This document shows, piece by piece, positions 16,303 through 24,880 of a stretch of DNA of 37,367 nucleotides. The DNA comes from Mesorhizobium prunaredense (lineage in GTDB: Bacteria > Pseudomonadota > Alphaproteobacteria > Rhizobiales > Rhizobiaceae), in contig NZ_FTPD01000009.1 in assembly GCF_900156895.1 (NCBI RefSeq), forward strand, positions 97,696 through 135,062. The letters run 5' to 3'. The position numbers were made by a program, and so were the translations under genes. The stretch's first letter is position 1. Each line of letters opens with the position of its first letter. The notes below the pieces were generated by a model that worked only from the letters and a program-made list of their open reading frames with translations, ran no database searches and was not told where the DNA came from.

Positions 16303-16803
16303 ATGGCCAGCAAAGACGACGCGCCGACCGGCGCGGCCAGTGGCAACGGCGACGCGACGCAGCCTTCGCTCAACGTGCTTGCCCAATATGTGAAGGACCT
16401 TTCCTTCGAAAGCCCCGGCGCGCCGAACTCGCTGCGCGGCCGCGACAAGGCCCCCGGCATCGCCATCAACGTCAATGTCAACGCCAACCCGCTTTCGGAC
16501 AAGCAGTTCGACGTCAATCTGACGCTGAACGCCAAGGCGTCCTTCGACAAGGAAGTGCTGTTCAACGTCGAGCTGGTCTATGGCGGCGTGTTCGCCATCA
16601 GCGGCTTCCCGCAGGAGCACATGCTGCCGCTGCTGTTCATCGAATGCCCGCGGCTGCTGTTCCCGTTCGCCAGGCAGATCATCGCCGAGGCGACGCGCAA
16701 TGGCGGCTTCCCGCCGCTGATGCTCGATCCGATCGATTTCGCGCAGATGTTCCAGCAAAAGCTGGCCGAGGACCAGGCCGCCAGCAAGGTCAAGGTGAGC
16801 TGA
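16303..16803 (+). CDS. secB: Protein-export chaperone SecB
   Basis: This 166-residue protein matches SecB along its length. Typical elements are [43 protein letters not shown], and the [18 protein letters not shown] and [17 protein letters not shown] segments. SecB is a homotetramer that holds exported precursors unfolded and hands them to SecA. The N-terminus is longer and more charged than in E. coli, as usual for alphaproteobacteria. It is followed within 25 bp by a strong intrinsic terminator and is convergent with dnaQ. Confidence 0.96.
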   Translation: MASKDDAPTGAASGNGDATQPSLNVLAQYVKDLSFESPGAPNSLRGRDKAPGIAINVNVNANPLSDKQFDVNLTLNAKASFDKEVLFNVELVYGGVFAISGFPQEHMLPLLFIECPRLLFPFARQIIAEATRNGGFPPLMLDPIDFAQMFQQKLAEDQAASKVKVS

Positions 16804-16825
16804 GGCGAGTGCTCGGTGAGGTTTG

Positions 16826-16854
16826 AAAAACCCGGCCTCGCGCCGGGTTTTTTG
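16826..16854 (+). terminator. Intrinsic terminator after secB
   Basis: CCCGGC (16831-16836) pairs with GCCGGG (16842-16847), with an A-run before and a run of six T after the stem. The A-run on the 5' side means it could also work on the opposite strand. Confidence 0.85.
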
Positions 16855-16870
16855 TTGAGAAGTCGGCGGG

Positions 16871-17035
16871 ACAGCGCCCCCCTCTGTCCTGTCCGGCCAT
16901 CTCCCCCACAAGGGGGGAGATCGGACTTCATCACTGGTTTCGCCAACCACCAACCTTGCAAAAAGGACGCTGTCCGCGAAGCTGCCAATCTCCCCCCTTG
17001 TGGGGGAGATGTCCGGCAGGACAGAGGGGGGCGAA
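16871..17035. repeat. Mosaic repeat: two type A palindromes in opposite orientation plus linker module
   Basis: A reverse type A copy (16871-16922), the shared module (16924-16960, TTTCGCCAACCACCAACC) and a forward type A copy (16986-17033) have the same layout as the element at 2251-2425. It sits between the convergent secB and dnaQ genes. Confidence 0.8.
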
Positions 17036-17089
17036 GGATCGCTACGGGTCGGCTGATCCTGAACGCCCCTGCCGCTCCGCCAAAAATCG

Positions 17090-17809
17090 CTATGCCGCAG
17101 AACTCGCTTCCCGGGCGACGCGCAGCCAGAGCGCTTTTTCACCCAATGTGCCGACCATGCTCGCATGCGCGGCGCGCTCTGCTTCGGTCAGGCGAGACGG
17201 CAGCGCTATCGGCCGCGCGCCGATGCTGATGTCGATGTCGTCGACGTTTCTCCTGCCGCCGGCCGGCGCCGTGGCACTGTCGAGGATGAGCGCCGCCTGC
17301 TTGCCGCCGATGAGCTCGATATAGACCTCGGCCAGCAATTCCGAATCGAGCAGCGCGCCGTGCTTGGTGCGGCGGGCATTGTCGATGCCATAGCGCCGGC
17401 ACAGCGCGTCCAGCGAATTCGGCCCCATCGGATGCTTGCGGCGCGCCAGCGCCAGCGTGTCTACGACGAGTCCGGGGTCAACGACCGGATGTCCAAGCCG
17501 GCCGAATTCGACATTGAGGAAGGCGATATCGAAAGTAGCATTGTGGGCGACCAGCTTGGCTCCGTCGATGAAGGCAAGGAACTCCTCGACGATGTCGCTG
17601 AAGGTCGGCTTGCCCATCAGGTCGGCGGCGCTGATGCCATGAACGGCCTGCGCCTCGGCATGGATCGGTCGTCCCTGCGGATTGAGGTAGTGGTGGAAGG
17701 TGCGGCCGGTCGGGAAACGATTGACCAGCTCGATGCAGCCAAGCTCGATGACGCGGTCATCGCGGAAATCGAGGCCGGTGGTTTCCGTATCGAAGATGAT
17801 CTCGCGCAT
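17090..17809 (-). CDS. dnaQ: DNA polymerase III epsilon subunit (proofreading exonuclease)
   Basis: The protein has 239 residues from the ATG at 17809 (MREIIFDTETTGLD). The DEDDh exonuclease motifs are in order: Exo I DTETTG (Asp7, Glu9), Exo II HNATFDIAFLN and Exo III HGALLDSELLAEVYIEL with its His and Asp. The C-terminal tail (about 175-239) is the alpha-subunit binding region. It acts in the replisome core as the 3'-5' proofreader. It lies 86 bp after coaE, as the last gene of the series that runs leftward from the origin. Confidence 0.96.
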   Translation of the reverse strand: MREIIFDTETTGLDFRDDRVIELGCIELVNRFPTGRTFHHYLNPQGRPIHAEAQAVHGISAADLMGKPTFSDIVEEFLAFIDGAKLVAHNATFDIAFLNVEFGRLGHPVVDPGLVVDTLALARRKHPMGPNSLDALCRRYGIDNARRTKHGALLDSELLAEVYIELIGGKQAALILDSATAPAGGRRNVDDIDISIGARPIALPSRLTEAERAAHASMVGTLGEKALWLRVAREASSAA

Positions 17810-17895
17810 CGAATCAGTCCGTTGGGTCCGGGGTCGTTCCAGCCGAATCATGATGGGAACAAATTGGCAACATATTACGCCGGGCGCAAGCGCCG

Positions 17896-18498
17896 TTAAG
17901 CAGGCTTGACGGCTTTATCCCCGACCAGTTTCGCGACGATCGCATTGACCGCCGCGCGCGCCGCATCAAAACCCTGTCCGGTGTCGATGATGAAATCGGC
18001 CGCTTCACGCTTTTCGGCGTCGGAAACCTGCCTGGCCAGGATCGACGCCAGTTTCTCTTCGCTCATGCCCGGCCGCGCCAGCACGCGGGCGCGCTGGATG
18101 TCGGGCGACGCGCTGACGACCACGACCTTGTTGACACGGTCGCGGCCGCCGGTTTCGAACAGCAGCGGGATGTCGAGAACGACAAGCGGCGCGCCGGCGG
18201 CCCGGTGTCTGGCCAGGAAGGCGTCGGCGTCGGCGCGGACCTGCGGGTGGATGATCGCTTCCAGCCGTTTCAGTGCGGCTGCATCGCCGAGCACCCGCTC
18301 GGCCAGCCTGGTGCGATCGACCGAACCGGATTGTGTCGTTCCGGGAAACGCCGCCTCGACCAGCGGAGCCGCCTTGCCGGCGTAAAGGCGATGCACTGCC
18401 TCGTCCGAATCGTGGACAGGCACGCCGGCCTCGGCAAACATTCTGGCCGTCGTCGACTTGCCCATGCCGATCGATCCGGTGAGGCCGAGCACGATCAT
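17896..18498 (-). CDS. coaE: Dephospho-CoA kinase
   Basis: This 200-residue P-loop kinase has the Walker A motif GLTGSIGMGKST at the N-terminus (about 5-16). The typical HDSDEAVHRLY and HPQVRAD segments follow, and VVLDIPLLFETGG is the family core. It catalyses the last step of coenzyme A synthesis. It begins six bases after aroE, so the aroE-coaE pair is one transcript. Confidence 0.96.
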   Translation of the reverse strand: MIVLGLTGSIGMGKSTTARMFAEAGVPVHDSDEAVHRLYAGKAAPLVEAAFPGTTQSGSVDRTRLAERVLGDAAALKRLEAIIHPQVRADADAFLARHRAAGAPLVVLDIPLLFETGGRDRVNKVVVVSASPDIQRARVLARPGMSEEKLASILARQVSDAEKREAADFIIDTGQGFDAARAAVNAIVAKLVGDKAVKPA

Positions 18499-18504
18499 GC
18501 TTTT

Positions 18505-19371
18505 TTACTCCTTGGTCATCCCTTGGGCATTTTCCGGGGCACCGAGATCGGCGACGATCATCTGCCGCAATTCGGCAGTGACCTCAGGCCTGATGCCGAA
18601 CCAGCGCTCGAAGCCGGGCACCGCCTGGTGCAGCAGCATGCCGAGCCCGTCGACGGTTTTCAGGCCGCGCGCCTTGGCGGCGGCCAGCAACGGCGTTGCC
18701 AGCGGTACATAGACAATGTCGATGACGATGGCATGGTCCGGCAGCCTGGCCGGATCGGCGGACAGGCCTTCATTGCCGTGCATGCCGAGCGCTGACGTGT
18801 TGACCAACAGGCCGGCATCGGCAAGCAGTTCGCCGGTCGCCGCCGTGCCATGGCCCGAGACCCCGGCACCGAAGCGGTGGCTCAGCTCCTCGGCTCGGGC
18901 GAGCGTCCGGTTGACGATGCGGATGTCGCCAACCCCACGCTGTTTGAGCGCATGGATGACCGCGCGGGCGGCGCCGCCGGCGCCGAGCACCACCGCCGGG
19001 CCGTTTGTGGCCCAGCCCGGCGCGTGCTCGTCGAGATTGGCGGCAAAGCCATGGGCGTCGGTGTTGCCGCCGCACAGTTTTCCGCCCTCGAGCCACAGCG
19101 TGTTGACGGCGCCGATCTGTTCGGCCGCAGCGTCGCGGCGCGTCGCCAGCGCGAAGGCGGCCTCCTTGTGCGGGATGGTGACGTTGCCGCCACGATAGCC
19201 ATTCTCCTCTAGTGTTTCGGCGAATTCGGCAAAAGCCTCCGGCGCAACGTCGATCGCCCGGTAGCTGCCGTCGATACCGTATTTCGCCAGCCAATAGGCG
19301 TGGATCTTCGGCGACCGCGAATGCGCGACCGGGTGACCGGTGACGAAGGCCTTTTTCGCGGCCTCAGCCAT
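18505..19371 (-). CDS. aroE: Shikimate dehydrogenase
   Basis: The protein has 288 residues from the ATG at 19371 ([24 protein letters not shown]). The substrate-binding [11 protein letters not shown] motif, the catalytic lysine and aspartate region ([20 protein letters not shown]) and the NADP-binding [13 protein letters not shown] loop are all present. It reduces 3-dehydroshikimate in the aromatic amino acid pathway. The start overlaps the last eight bases of maf. Confidence 0.95.
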   Translation of the reverse strand: MAEAAKKAFVTGHPVAHSRSPKIHAYWLAKYGIDGSYRAIDVAPEAFAEFAETLEENGYRGGNVTIPHKEAAFALATRRDAAAEQIGAVNTLWLEGGKLCGGNTDAHGFAANLDEHAPGWATNGPAVVLGAGGAARAVIHALKQRGVGDIRIVNRTLARAEELSHRFGAGVSGHGTAATGELLADAGLLVNTSALGMHGNEGLSADPARLPDHAIVIDIVYVPLATPLLAAAKARGLKTVDGLGMLLHQAVPGFERWFGIRPEVTAELRQMIVADLGAPENAQGMTKE

Positions 19372-19963
19372 CGATGGCTCCGAGCTCGCGCAGCTTGGCC
19401 AGGACGGGCAGAAGAGGCAGGCCGACAATGGTGAAATAGTCGCCTTCTATTTTTTCGAACAGCTGGATGCCCTCGCCTTCGATCTGGTAGGCGCCGACGC
19501 TGGACAGCGCCTTGTCGCCGACGCGCGCCAGATGGCGGCCGATAAAGGCCGGATCGAGCTTTCGCATGGTCAGGCTGGCGACGCCGACATGGCGCCACAG
19601 GACCGCTCCGTCGCGGGCCAGCACCACGGCGCTGTTGAGCTGGTGGGTCTTGCCCGACAGCGCCAAGAGATGGCGGCGGGCGGCTTCCATGTCGGCCGGC
19701 TTATGAAACACTTCGTCGCCGAGCGACAGCGTCTGGTCGCAGCCGAGCACCAGGACGCCCGGCTTTCGCTCGCTGACCTCGGTGGCCTTGGCCTCGGCCA
19801 GCACCAGGGCAACGTCTTCGGGCGAGGCACCGCTGCCCTGCAAGGGTGCTTCGAGCGCGCGCTCGTCGACTTCCGCCGGAACCGCCTCTACCGGCACGCC
19901 GGCATGGACAAGCAACGCCTTGCGGAACGGGCTGCCCGAGGCAAGGATGATTTTTTCGGCCAT
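19364..19963 (-). CDS. maf: Maf-family nucleotide pyrophosphatase
   Basis: The protein has 199 residues from the ATG at 19963; GGGGAA upstream and the family's usual start ([15 protein letters not shown]) support this over an in-frame start at 19990. The Maf fold markers [16 protein letters not shown] and [25 protein letters not shown] are present. Maf proteins hydrolyse non-canonical or canonical NTPs to NMPs and pyrophosphate and are linked to septum control in some bacteria. It is the second gene of the run from the origin, with a large palindrome between it and the DUF299 gene. Confidence 0.93.
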   Translation of the reverse strand: MAEKIILASGSPFRKALLVHAGVPVEAVPAEVDERALEAPLQGSGASPEDVALVLAEAKATEVSERKPGVLVLGCDQTLSLGDEVFHKPADMEAARRHLLALSGKTHQLNSAVVLARDGAVLWRHVGVASLTMRKLDPAFIGRHLARVGDKALSSVGAYQIEGEGIQLFEKIEGDYFTIVGLPLLPVLAKLRELGAIDG

Positions 19964-20023
19964 TTTTATTCCCCAATTCCTGGCGCTCACGAGGGTGTGT
20001 CGAGATTCAGGTCAGGCCGAGCC

Positions 20024-20104
20024 GAAAATGGTGGCTTCCGAGAACCGGAGCGGAGCGTACTTTTCGTACGTGAGCACCGGAAGCGCAGGAAGCCGCCGTT
20101 TGCA
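20024..20104. repeat. Large imperfect palindrome between the DUF299 gene and maf
   Basis: Outer arms AAATGGTGGCTTCC (20026-20039) and GGAAGCCGCCGTTT (20088-20101) pair over 14 positions with two mismatches, both of them G.U pairs in RNA. A central hairpin has CGTAC and GTACG around TTTTC (20056-20070). Two partial direct repeats, GAACCGGAGCGGAG and GCACCGGAAGCGCAG, lie between. It is unlike the type A-C repeats. Confidence 0.7.
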
Positions 20105-20132
20105 GGCCGGCACCACCTGAATATCACACGCC

Positions 20133-20954
20133 CTAGCGCGTCTTGCCGCGCAGGGCAACGATGGCCGCCGCCGTCTCCTCGATCGAGCGGCGGCTGACGT
20201 CGATCATCGGCCAGCCATGCCGCGTGCAGATCTGGCGGGCGTAGGCGAGTTCCTCGCTGATCGCGGCGCGGTCGACATAGTCGGTCGGCTCGTAGGCGCT
20301 GGTGTTGCCAAGGATGCGGTTCTGGCGCACCTGCGAGATGCGCTCGGCGGTGGCGATCAGCCCGACGATCAGCGGCTTAGTGGCGTTGACCAGGCTTTCC
20401 GGCACCGGCACGCCGATCACGATCGGGATGTTGGCGGTCTTGATGCCGCGATTGGCGAGATAGATGCTGGTCGGCGTCTTCGAGGTGCGCGAAATGCCGA
20501 CGAGCACAATGTCGGCGTCGTCCATGTTGGCAGGCAGCTGGCCGTCATCATGCTCCATGGTGAAGTTGAGCGCGTCGATGCGGCGGAAATATTCGGCGTC
20601 CAGCACATGCTGGGCGCCGACGCGGCGGCCGGCCGGCGTGCCGAGATAGGACTGGAACACGGTCAGCACCGGTTCCAGCACGGAGACGCAAGGCAGGCCC
20701 ATGGCGGCGCAGCGCTCGTCGATCCCGCGGGCGAGTTTCTGGTCGACGACCGTATAGAGGATGATGCCCGGCTCCTCCTCGATGTCCTCGAACACTTTCG
20801 TCACCTGCTTTTCGGTGCGGATGAGCGGGTAGATATGCTCGATGGCGCGCGCATCCTTGTATTGCGCCGAAGCCGCGCGCCCGGCCGCCAACAGCGTCTC
20901 ACCGGTGGCATCGGAAATCAGGTGGAGGTGAAAGAAGCTCTGGGGTTTGTTCAC
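20133..20954 (-). CDS. DUF299 kinase/pyrophosphorylase (PEP synthase or PPDK regulatory protein)
   Basis: The protein has 273 residues from the GTG at 20954 (reading [21 protein letters not shown]), the usual family length; the frame is open further upstream without family similarity. The P-loop-like [15 protein letters not shown] and the TGETL N-terminus mark the bifunctional serine/threonine kinase and Pi-dependent phosphatase. This family inactivates and reactivates pyruvate phosphate dikinase or PEP synthase. In rhizobia the partner is most likely PPDK (inference). The gene is the homologue of the open reading frame that flanks the Caulobacter and Rickettsia origins opposite hemE, as judged by position. 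Confidence 0.92.
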   Translation of the reverse strand: MNKPQSFFHLHLISDATGETLLAAGRAASAQYKDARAIEHIYPLIRTEKQVTKVFEDIEEEPGIILYTVVDQKLARGIDERCAAMGLPCVSVLEPVLTVFQSYLGTPAGRRVGAQHVLDAEYFRRIDALNFTMEHDDGQLPANMDDADIVLVGISRTSKTPTSIYLANRGIKTANIPIVIGVPVPESLVNATKPLIVGLIATAERISQVRQNRILGNTSAYEPTDYVDRAAISEELAYARQICTRHGWPMIDVSRRSIEETAAAIVALRGKTR

Positions 20955-21335
20955 AGGGGTTCGTTCCAAGCTGTGGGCCGATGTGGATAAGGTCGGTCGG
21001 AAAGATCGGCCGGTTCGGGGCGACTGTATCAGATGCCAGTTTGTCCACAATTCGATGCGCTGCCGGCTTCGTCGGTCGGCTGGGGACAAGTCCGGGGACG
21101 GGCTTTTTCGACTCGGCCTCGTCCACAGGGCGATTTTCTCCAGGCGGGCGGTAACGCATTGTTCCCAGTCGGAAATTTCCAACTGTCCCCAAACTCCTCC
21201 TATCCGGCAGAAGAAGCACGCGACAATATGCTGGCTGGCCTTTTGCGGGGCAAGGCGGGACAGCAGACAACCACCGATACCAACAGACTCTTAGAATCAT
21301 AAGATTCCTAGAAATAGAATATTTAATTATAGAGA
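20947..21335. other. Predicted chromosomal replication origin (oriC)
   Basis: The 517-bp gap between the DUF299 gene and hemE is the position of the alphaproteobacterial origin. It has a perfect DnaA box (TGTGGATAA, 20982-20990) and a one-mismatch box (TTGTCCACA, 21041-21049). Two-mismatch boxes occur at 20947-20955, 21081-21089 and 21119-21127. An AT-rich tract at about 21290-21335 is a possible unwinding region. GANTC methylation sites occur at 21110, 21286, 21294, 21303 and 21413. I see no TTAA-N7-TTAA CtrA site and no clear IHF site. Genes run away from it on both sides. Confidence 0.72.
21294..21307. other. Paired GANTC sites in the AT-rich origin tract
   Basis: GAATC (21294-21298) and GATTC (21303-21307) form perfect inverted arms around ATAA, and GACTC (21286-21290) lies just before. 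GANTC is the target of the cell-cycle methyltransferase CcrM, which controls origin firing in alphaproteobacteria. Confidence 0.5.
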
Positions 21336-21421
21336 AGCCTGGAGAGGCAGGACGGTGCCATGAGGGAATGTCGAGTTCAGGGCTACACTCAGCGCAGAAT
21401 GAGAGCGGTAGCGATTCTTCA

Positions 21422-21445
21422 CGCCCCCCTCTGTCACTCCGGCTT
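21422..21445. repeat. Partial type A repeat before hemE
   Basis: CGCCCCCCTCTGTCACTCCG is the tail half of a type A element without its palindrome. It ends 27 bp before the hemE start. Confidence 0.5.
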
Positions 21446-21471
21446 TAAGCCACTCGAGAGGCGAGCGCTGA

Positions 21472-22500
21472 ATGCCTGAAAACCGGATCATGCTGGACGT
21501 GTTGAGAGGCAAGACGGTATCTCCCCCGCCGCTCTGGATGATGCGCCAGGCCGGTCGCTATCTGCCGGAATATCGCGAGACACGCAGGCGGGCCGGATCG
21601 TTCCTCGATCTTTGCTATAATCCCGATCTTGCCGTGGAAGTGACGCTGCAGCCGATCGAACGCTTCGGCTTCGATGCATCGATCCTGTTTTCCGATATTC
21701 TGGTCGTGCCGCATGCGCTGGGCCGCGACGTGCGCTTCGAAGAGGGCCGTGGGCCGCTGCTGACGCCGATCTCGGCGACGGAGATTGCGGCTCTGGACGG
21801 CGAAACGTTTCACGTGAATCTCGAACCGGTCTACGAGACGGTCAGGCAATTGCGGACAAAACTGCCGGATGCAACGACGCTGATCGGCTTCTGCGGAGCG
21901 CCGTGGACGGTGGCGACCTATATGATCGCCGGCCACGGCACCTCAGACCAGGCCCCGGCAAGGCTTTTTGCCTATCGTGAGCCGGCGGCTTTTTTACAAT
22001 TGCTGAAAGTGCTTGCCGATCACTCGGCCGCCTATCTTATCCGCCAGATCGAGGCCGGCGCCGATGTGGTGCAGATCTTTGACTCGTGGTCCGGCGTGCT
22101 CGATGAAGTTTCTTTCGAGGCGTTTTGCGTCAGGCCTGTGGCGGAGATCGTCAGGCAGGTCCGGGCCGTCCATCCCAACGTTCCGATCATCGGCTTTCCC
22201 AAGGGCGCCGGTGCCCACTACCGCAGCTATCGCCAAAAAACCGGCGTGACCGGGCTGGGCCTCGACTGGACCGTGCCGTTGACGACGGCCAGGGAACTGC
22301 AGCGCGACGGCGCCGTGCAGGGCAATCTCGATCCGTTGCGGCTGGTGGCCGGCGGCAAGGCGCTTTCGGACGGTGTCGACGCGATCCTGAAAGCATTGGG
22401 CGATCGACCGCTGGTCTTCAATCTCGGCCACGGCATCACGCCGGAGACGCCGATCGCGCATGTCGAGGCGATGGTAAAGATGGTGCGGGCGCATCGATGA
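21472..22500 (+). CDS. hemE: Uroporphyrinogen decarboxylase
   Basis: This 342-residue protein is a full-length UroD. The N-terminal substrate motif [17 protein letters not shown] (about residues 17-33), the ILFSDILV segment with its catalytic aspartate, and [13 protein letters not shown] are all present, as is the NLGHGI motif near the end. It removes four carboxyl groups from uroporphyrinogen III to give coproporphyrinogen III. It overlaps hemJ by four bases (ATGA), giving a heme pair. As in Caulobacter it is the first gene on one side of the origin, where its promoter is expected to overlap origin elements. Confidence 0.97.
   Translation: MPENRIMLDVLRGKTVSPPPLWMMRQAGRYLPEYRETRRRAGSFLDLCYNPDLAVEVTLQPIERFGFDASILFSDILVVPHALGRDVRFEEGRGPLLTPISATEIAALDGETFHVNLEPVYETVRQLRTKLPDATTLIGFCGAPWTVATYMIAGHGTSDQAPARLFAYREPAAFLQLLKVLADHSAAYLIRQIEAGADVVQIFDSWSGVLDEVSFEAFCVRPVAEIVRQVRAVHPNVPIIGFPKGAGAHYRSYRQKTGVTGLGLDWTVPLTTARELQRDGAVQGNLDPLRLVAGGKALSDGVDAILKALGDRPLVFNLGHGITPETPIAHVEAMVKMVRAHR
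21806..21821. other. Degenerate parS-like sequence within hemE
   Basis: CGTTTCACGTGAATCT matches TGTTTCACGTGAAACA at 13 of 16 positions, with the central TTTCACGTGAA intact. It lies in coding sequence about 0.5-0.8 kb from the predicted origin. It is weaker than the four sites next to parAB. Confidence 0.35.
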
Positions 22501-23048
22501 CCGACATGAACAACGCCAACAGTGGTGCGGGCAGCAGCGGTGGTGCAGCGATGCGTCGAGCAGCGATCGCCATCGTCATCTTCCTCGTCCTGGCGGCGCT
22601 TCTGTTCCTGTTCGGGCCGGATGATTTCTATCCCTGGGCAAAGGCGATCCATGTCATCGCCGTCATCTCCTGGATGGCGGGCATGCTCTATCTGCCGCGG
22701 CTGCTGGTTTATCATGCCGATGCGGAAAAAGGCTCCGTCCAGTCGGAGACCTTCAAGGTGATGGAGCGTCGGCTGCTGCGCGGCATCATCAATCCAGCCG
22801 TGATCATCACCTGGGCGTTCGGCCTCTGGTTGGCCTGGAAAGGTTTTGGCTTTCAGGGCGGTTGGCTGCATGCCAAGATCGCCGCGGTGCTTGGGCTCTC
22901 GGCGGTTCACGGCTACCTGGCCGGTGCGGTGCGCAAATTCGCCGAGGACCGCAACGAAAAAGCGGCTCGGCACTGGCGGATCGTCAATGAGATCCCCACA
23001 TTGCTGATGATCGTCATCGTCGTGCTGGTCATCGTGAAGCCGTTTTGA
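22497..23048 (+). CDS. hemJ: Protoporphyrinogen oxidase HemJ
   Basis: This 183-residue membrane protein belongs to the HemJ (COG1981) family. The markers are [21 protein letters not shown] with its conserved histidine, and the later [13 protein letters not shown] with conserved His and Lys. About four transmembrane helices are predicted from hydrophobic runs (about 21-40, 48-68, 98-115, 122-140 and a C-terminal one). HemJ oxidises protoporphyrinogen IX in heme synthesis. The start codon overlaps the hemE stop by four bases. A glycine-serine-rich N-terminal stretch (about 4-17) precedes the first helix. Confidence 0.93.
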   Translation: MTDMNNANSGAGSSGGAAMRRAAIAIVIFLVLAALLFLFGPDDFYPWAKAIHVIAVISWMAGMLYLPRLLVYHADAEKGSVQSETFKVMERRLLRGIINPAVIITWAFGLWLAWKGFGFQGGWLHAKIAAVLGLSAVHGYLAGAVRKFAEDRNEKAARHWRIVNEIPTLLMIVIVVLVIVKPF

Positions 23049-23070
23049 GCTTCGTTCCTTAGCGATATTT

Positions 23071-23171
23071 TGTAACGCCGATGATTGGCGAAACCATCAA
23101 TGAGAGCGCCCCCTCTCCCCGTCACTATATGGGGAGAGGATGCCGGCAGGCAGGTGAGGGGCAGCGCAAAC
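23071..23171. repeat. Mosaic repeat: linker module plus type B palindrome
   Basis: The module (TAACGCCGATGATTGGCGAA and onward, 23071-23106) is followed by CTCTCCCCGTcactatatGGGGAGAG, then GCCGGCAGGCAGGTGAGG and GCAGCGCAAAC. It is in the hemJ-rho gap. Beyond it, GACGGG (23230-23235) and CCCGTC (23244-23249) form a small hairpin in the rho leader. Confidence 0.75.
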
Positions 23172-23341
23172 CTGATGCGATTGGCGCTCACAAAAGGCGG
23201 CTTGCTCTTTTAGTCGACCGACGATAAAAGACGGGTCTTCCTTCCCGTCATGCGCCGCCCCATTCATCGCTTCGGCCGCGCCCGGCATTTGTCGCATCCC
23301 GCCGATATTTTCCCCATACTTACTCACTCAGAGTCCGTCTA

Positions 23342-24610
23342 ATGATGCAAGAAATGAAACTCACCGAGTTCAAGAACAAGAAACCGCCAGAGCTGATCGC
23401 TTATGCCGAATCGCTCGAGGTCGAGAACGCCAGTGTGATGCGCAAGCAGGAACTGATGTTCGCGATCCTGAAGCGGCTGGCGACCCAGGATATCGAGATC
23501 ATCGGTGACGGCGTCGTTGAAGTGCTGCAGGACGGTTTTGGCTTCCTGCGCTCCGCCAATGCCAATTATCTGCCGGGTCCGGACGATATCTACATCTCGC
23601 CGTCGCAGATCCGCCGGTTCTCGCTGAAGACCGGCGACACCGTCGAAGGCCCGATCCGCAGCCCGAAGGAGGGCGAGCGCTATTTCGCGCTGCTCAAGGT
23701 CAACACGATCAATTTCGACGACCCGGAAAAGATCCGCCACAAGATCCATTTCGACAATCTGACGCCGCTTTATCCGACCTCGCGGCTGAAGATGGAGATG
23801 GACGTTCCGACCTCGAAGGACATCTCGGCCCGCGTCATCGACCTGGTGGCGCCGCTCGGCAAAGGCCAGCGCGCCCTGATCGTGGCGCAGCCGCGCACCG
23901 GCAAGACGGTGCTGTTGCAGAACATCGCCCATTCGATCACCACCAACCATCCCGAATGCTACCTGATCGTGCTCTTGATCGACGAGCGGCCGGAAGAAGT
24001 CACCGACATGCAGCGATCGGTGAAGGGCGAGGTCGTCTCCTCGACCTTCGACGAGCCGGCGGTGCGCCACGTCCAGGTCGCCGAAATGGTGATCGAGAAG
24101 GCCAAGCGCCTTGTCGAGCACGGGCGCGACGTCGTCATCCTGCTGGATTCGATCACCCGCCTCGGCCGCGCCTACAACACCGTCGTGCCGTCATCCGGCA
24201 AGGTGCTGACCGGCGGTGTCGACGCCAATGCGCTGCAGCGGCCGAAGCGCTTCTTCGGAGCCGCCCGCAACATCGAGGAAGGCGGCTCGCTGACCATCAT
24301 CGCCACCGCGCTGATCGACACCGGCAGCCGCATGGACGAGGTCATCTTCGAAGAGTTCAAAGGCACCGGCAACTCGGAAATCGTGCTCGACCGCAAGGTG
24401 GCGGACAAGCGCATCTACCCGGCCATGGACATCCTCAAGTCCGGCACCCGCAAGGAAGATCTTTTGGTCGCCCGCCAGGACCTGCAAAAAATCTTCGTGC
24501 TGCGCCGCATCCTGGCGCCGATGGGCACCACCGACGCCATCGAGTTCCTCATCGACAAGCTCAAGCAGACCAAGACCAACGCGGATTTCTTCGATTCGAT
24601 GAATACGTAA
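23342..24610 (+). CDS. rho: Transcription termination factor Rho
   Basis: This 422-residue protein is a full-length Rho. The N-terminal helical domain ([19 protein letters not shown]), the cold-shock-like RNA-binding fold ([30 protein letters not shown]) and the ATPase with its P-loop [13 protein letters not shown] (about residues 180-192) are present. The Q-loop and R-loop region ([32 protein letters not shown]) is also intact. The hexamer ends transcription at C-rich unstructured sites. Several ATGs cluster at the start (23342, 23345, 23354), so the exact N-terminus is uncertain. The leader of about 290 bp may allow autoregulation, which is known for other rho genes. Confidence 0.97.
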   Translation: MMQEMKLTEFKNKKPPELIAYAESLEVENASVMRKQELMFAILKRLATQDIEIIGDGVVEVLQDGFGFLRSANANYLPGPDDIYISPSQIRRFSLKTGDTVEGPIRSPKEGERYFALLKVNTINFDDPEKIRHKIHFDNLTPLYPTSRLKMEMDVPTSKDISARVIDLVAPLGKGQRALIVAQPRTGKTVLLQNIAHSITTNHPECYLIVLLIDERPEEVTDMQRSVKGEVVSSTFDEPAVRHVQVAEMVIEKAKRLVEHGRDVVILLDSITRLGRAYNTVVPSSGKVLTGGVDANALQRPKRFFGAARNIEEGGSLTIIATALIDTGSRMDEVIFEEFKGTGNSEIVLDRKVADKRIYPAMDILKSGTRKEDLLVARQDLQKIFVLRRILAPMGTTDAIEFLIDKLKQTKTNADFFDSMNT

Positions 24611-24645
24611 GGGGGTTGAGGGAGCCGGGAAATCGCCCAAGTCGG

Positions 24646-24833
24646 CATCGCCCCTCATCGCCCTGCCGGGCACGTCTCCCGGTATGTGACGGGGAGAAGG
24701 GGCTTGCCGCGACCAAGGCATGCATTCTGCAACGCTGGAAATTGGCGAAACCGTTGATGAGAGCATCCTCTCCCCGTCACTACTATACGGGGAGAGGATG
24801 CCGGCAGGCAGGTGAGGGGCAGCGCAAACGCCC
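24646..24833. repeat. Mosaic repeat after rho: palindrome, linker module, type B palindrome
   Basis: CCCCTCATCGCCCTGCCGGG with a TCTCCCggtatgtgacGGGGAGA arm pair (about 24652-24709), the shared module (24729-24763) and a type B unit (24764-24832, CTCTCCCCGTcactactatACGGGGAGAG) follow in order. They fill the gap between the convergent rho and thioredoxin-domain genes. Confidence 0.75.
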
Positions 24834-24880
24834 GGCGGAAGTGAGGGCAAATATGCCCCGCGTCTCTGGCATCCCCTCTC

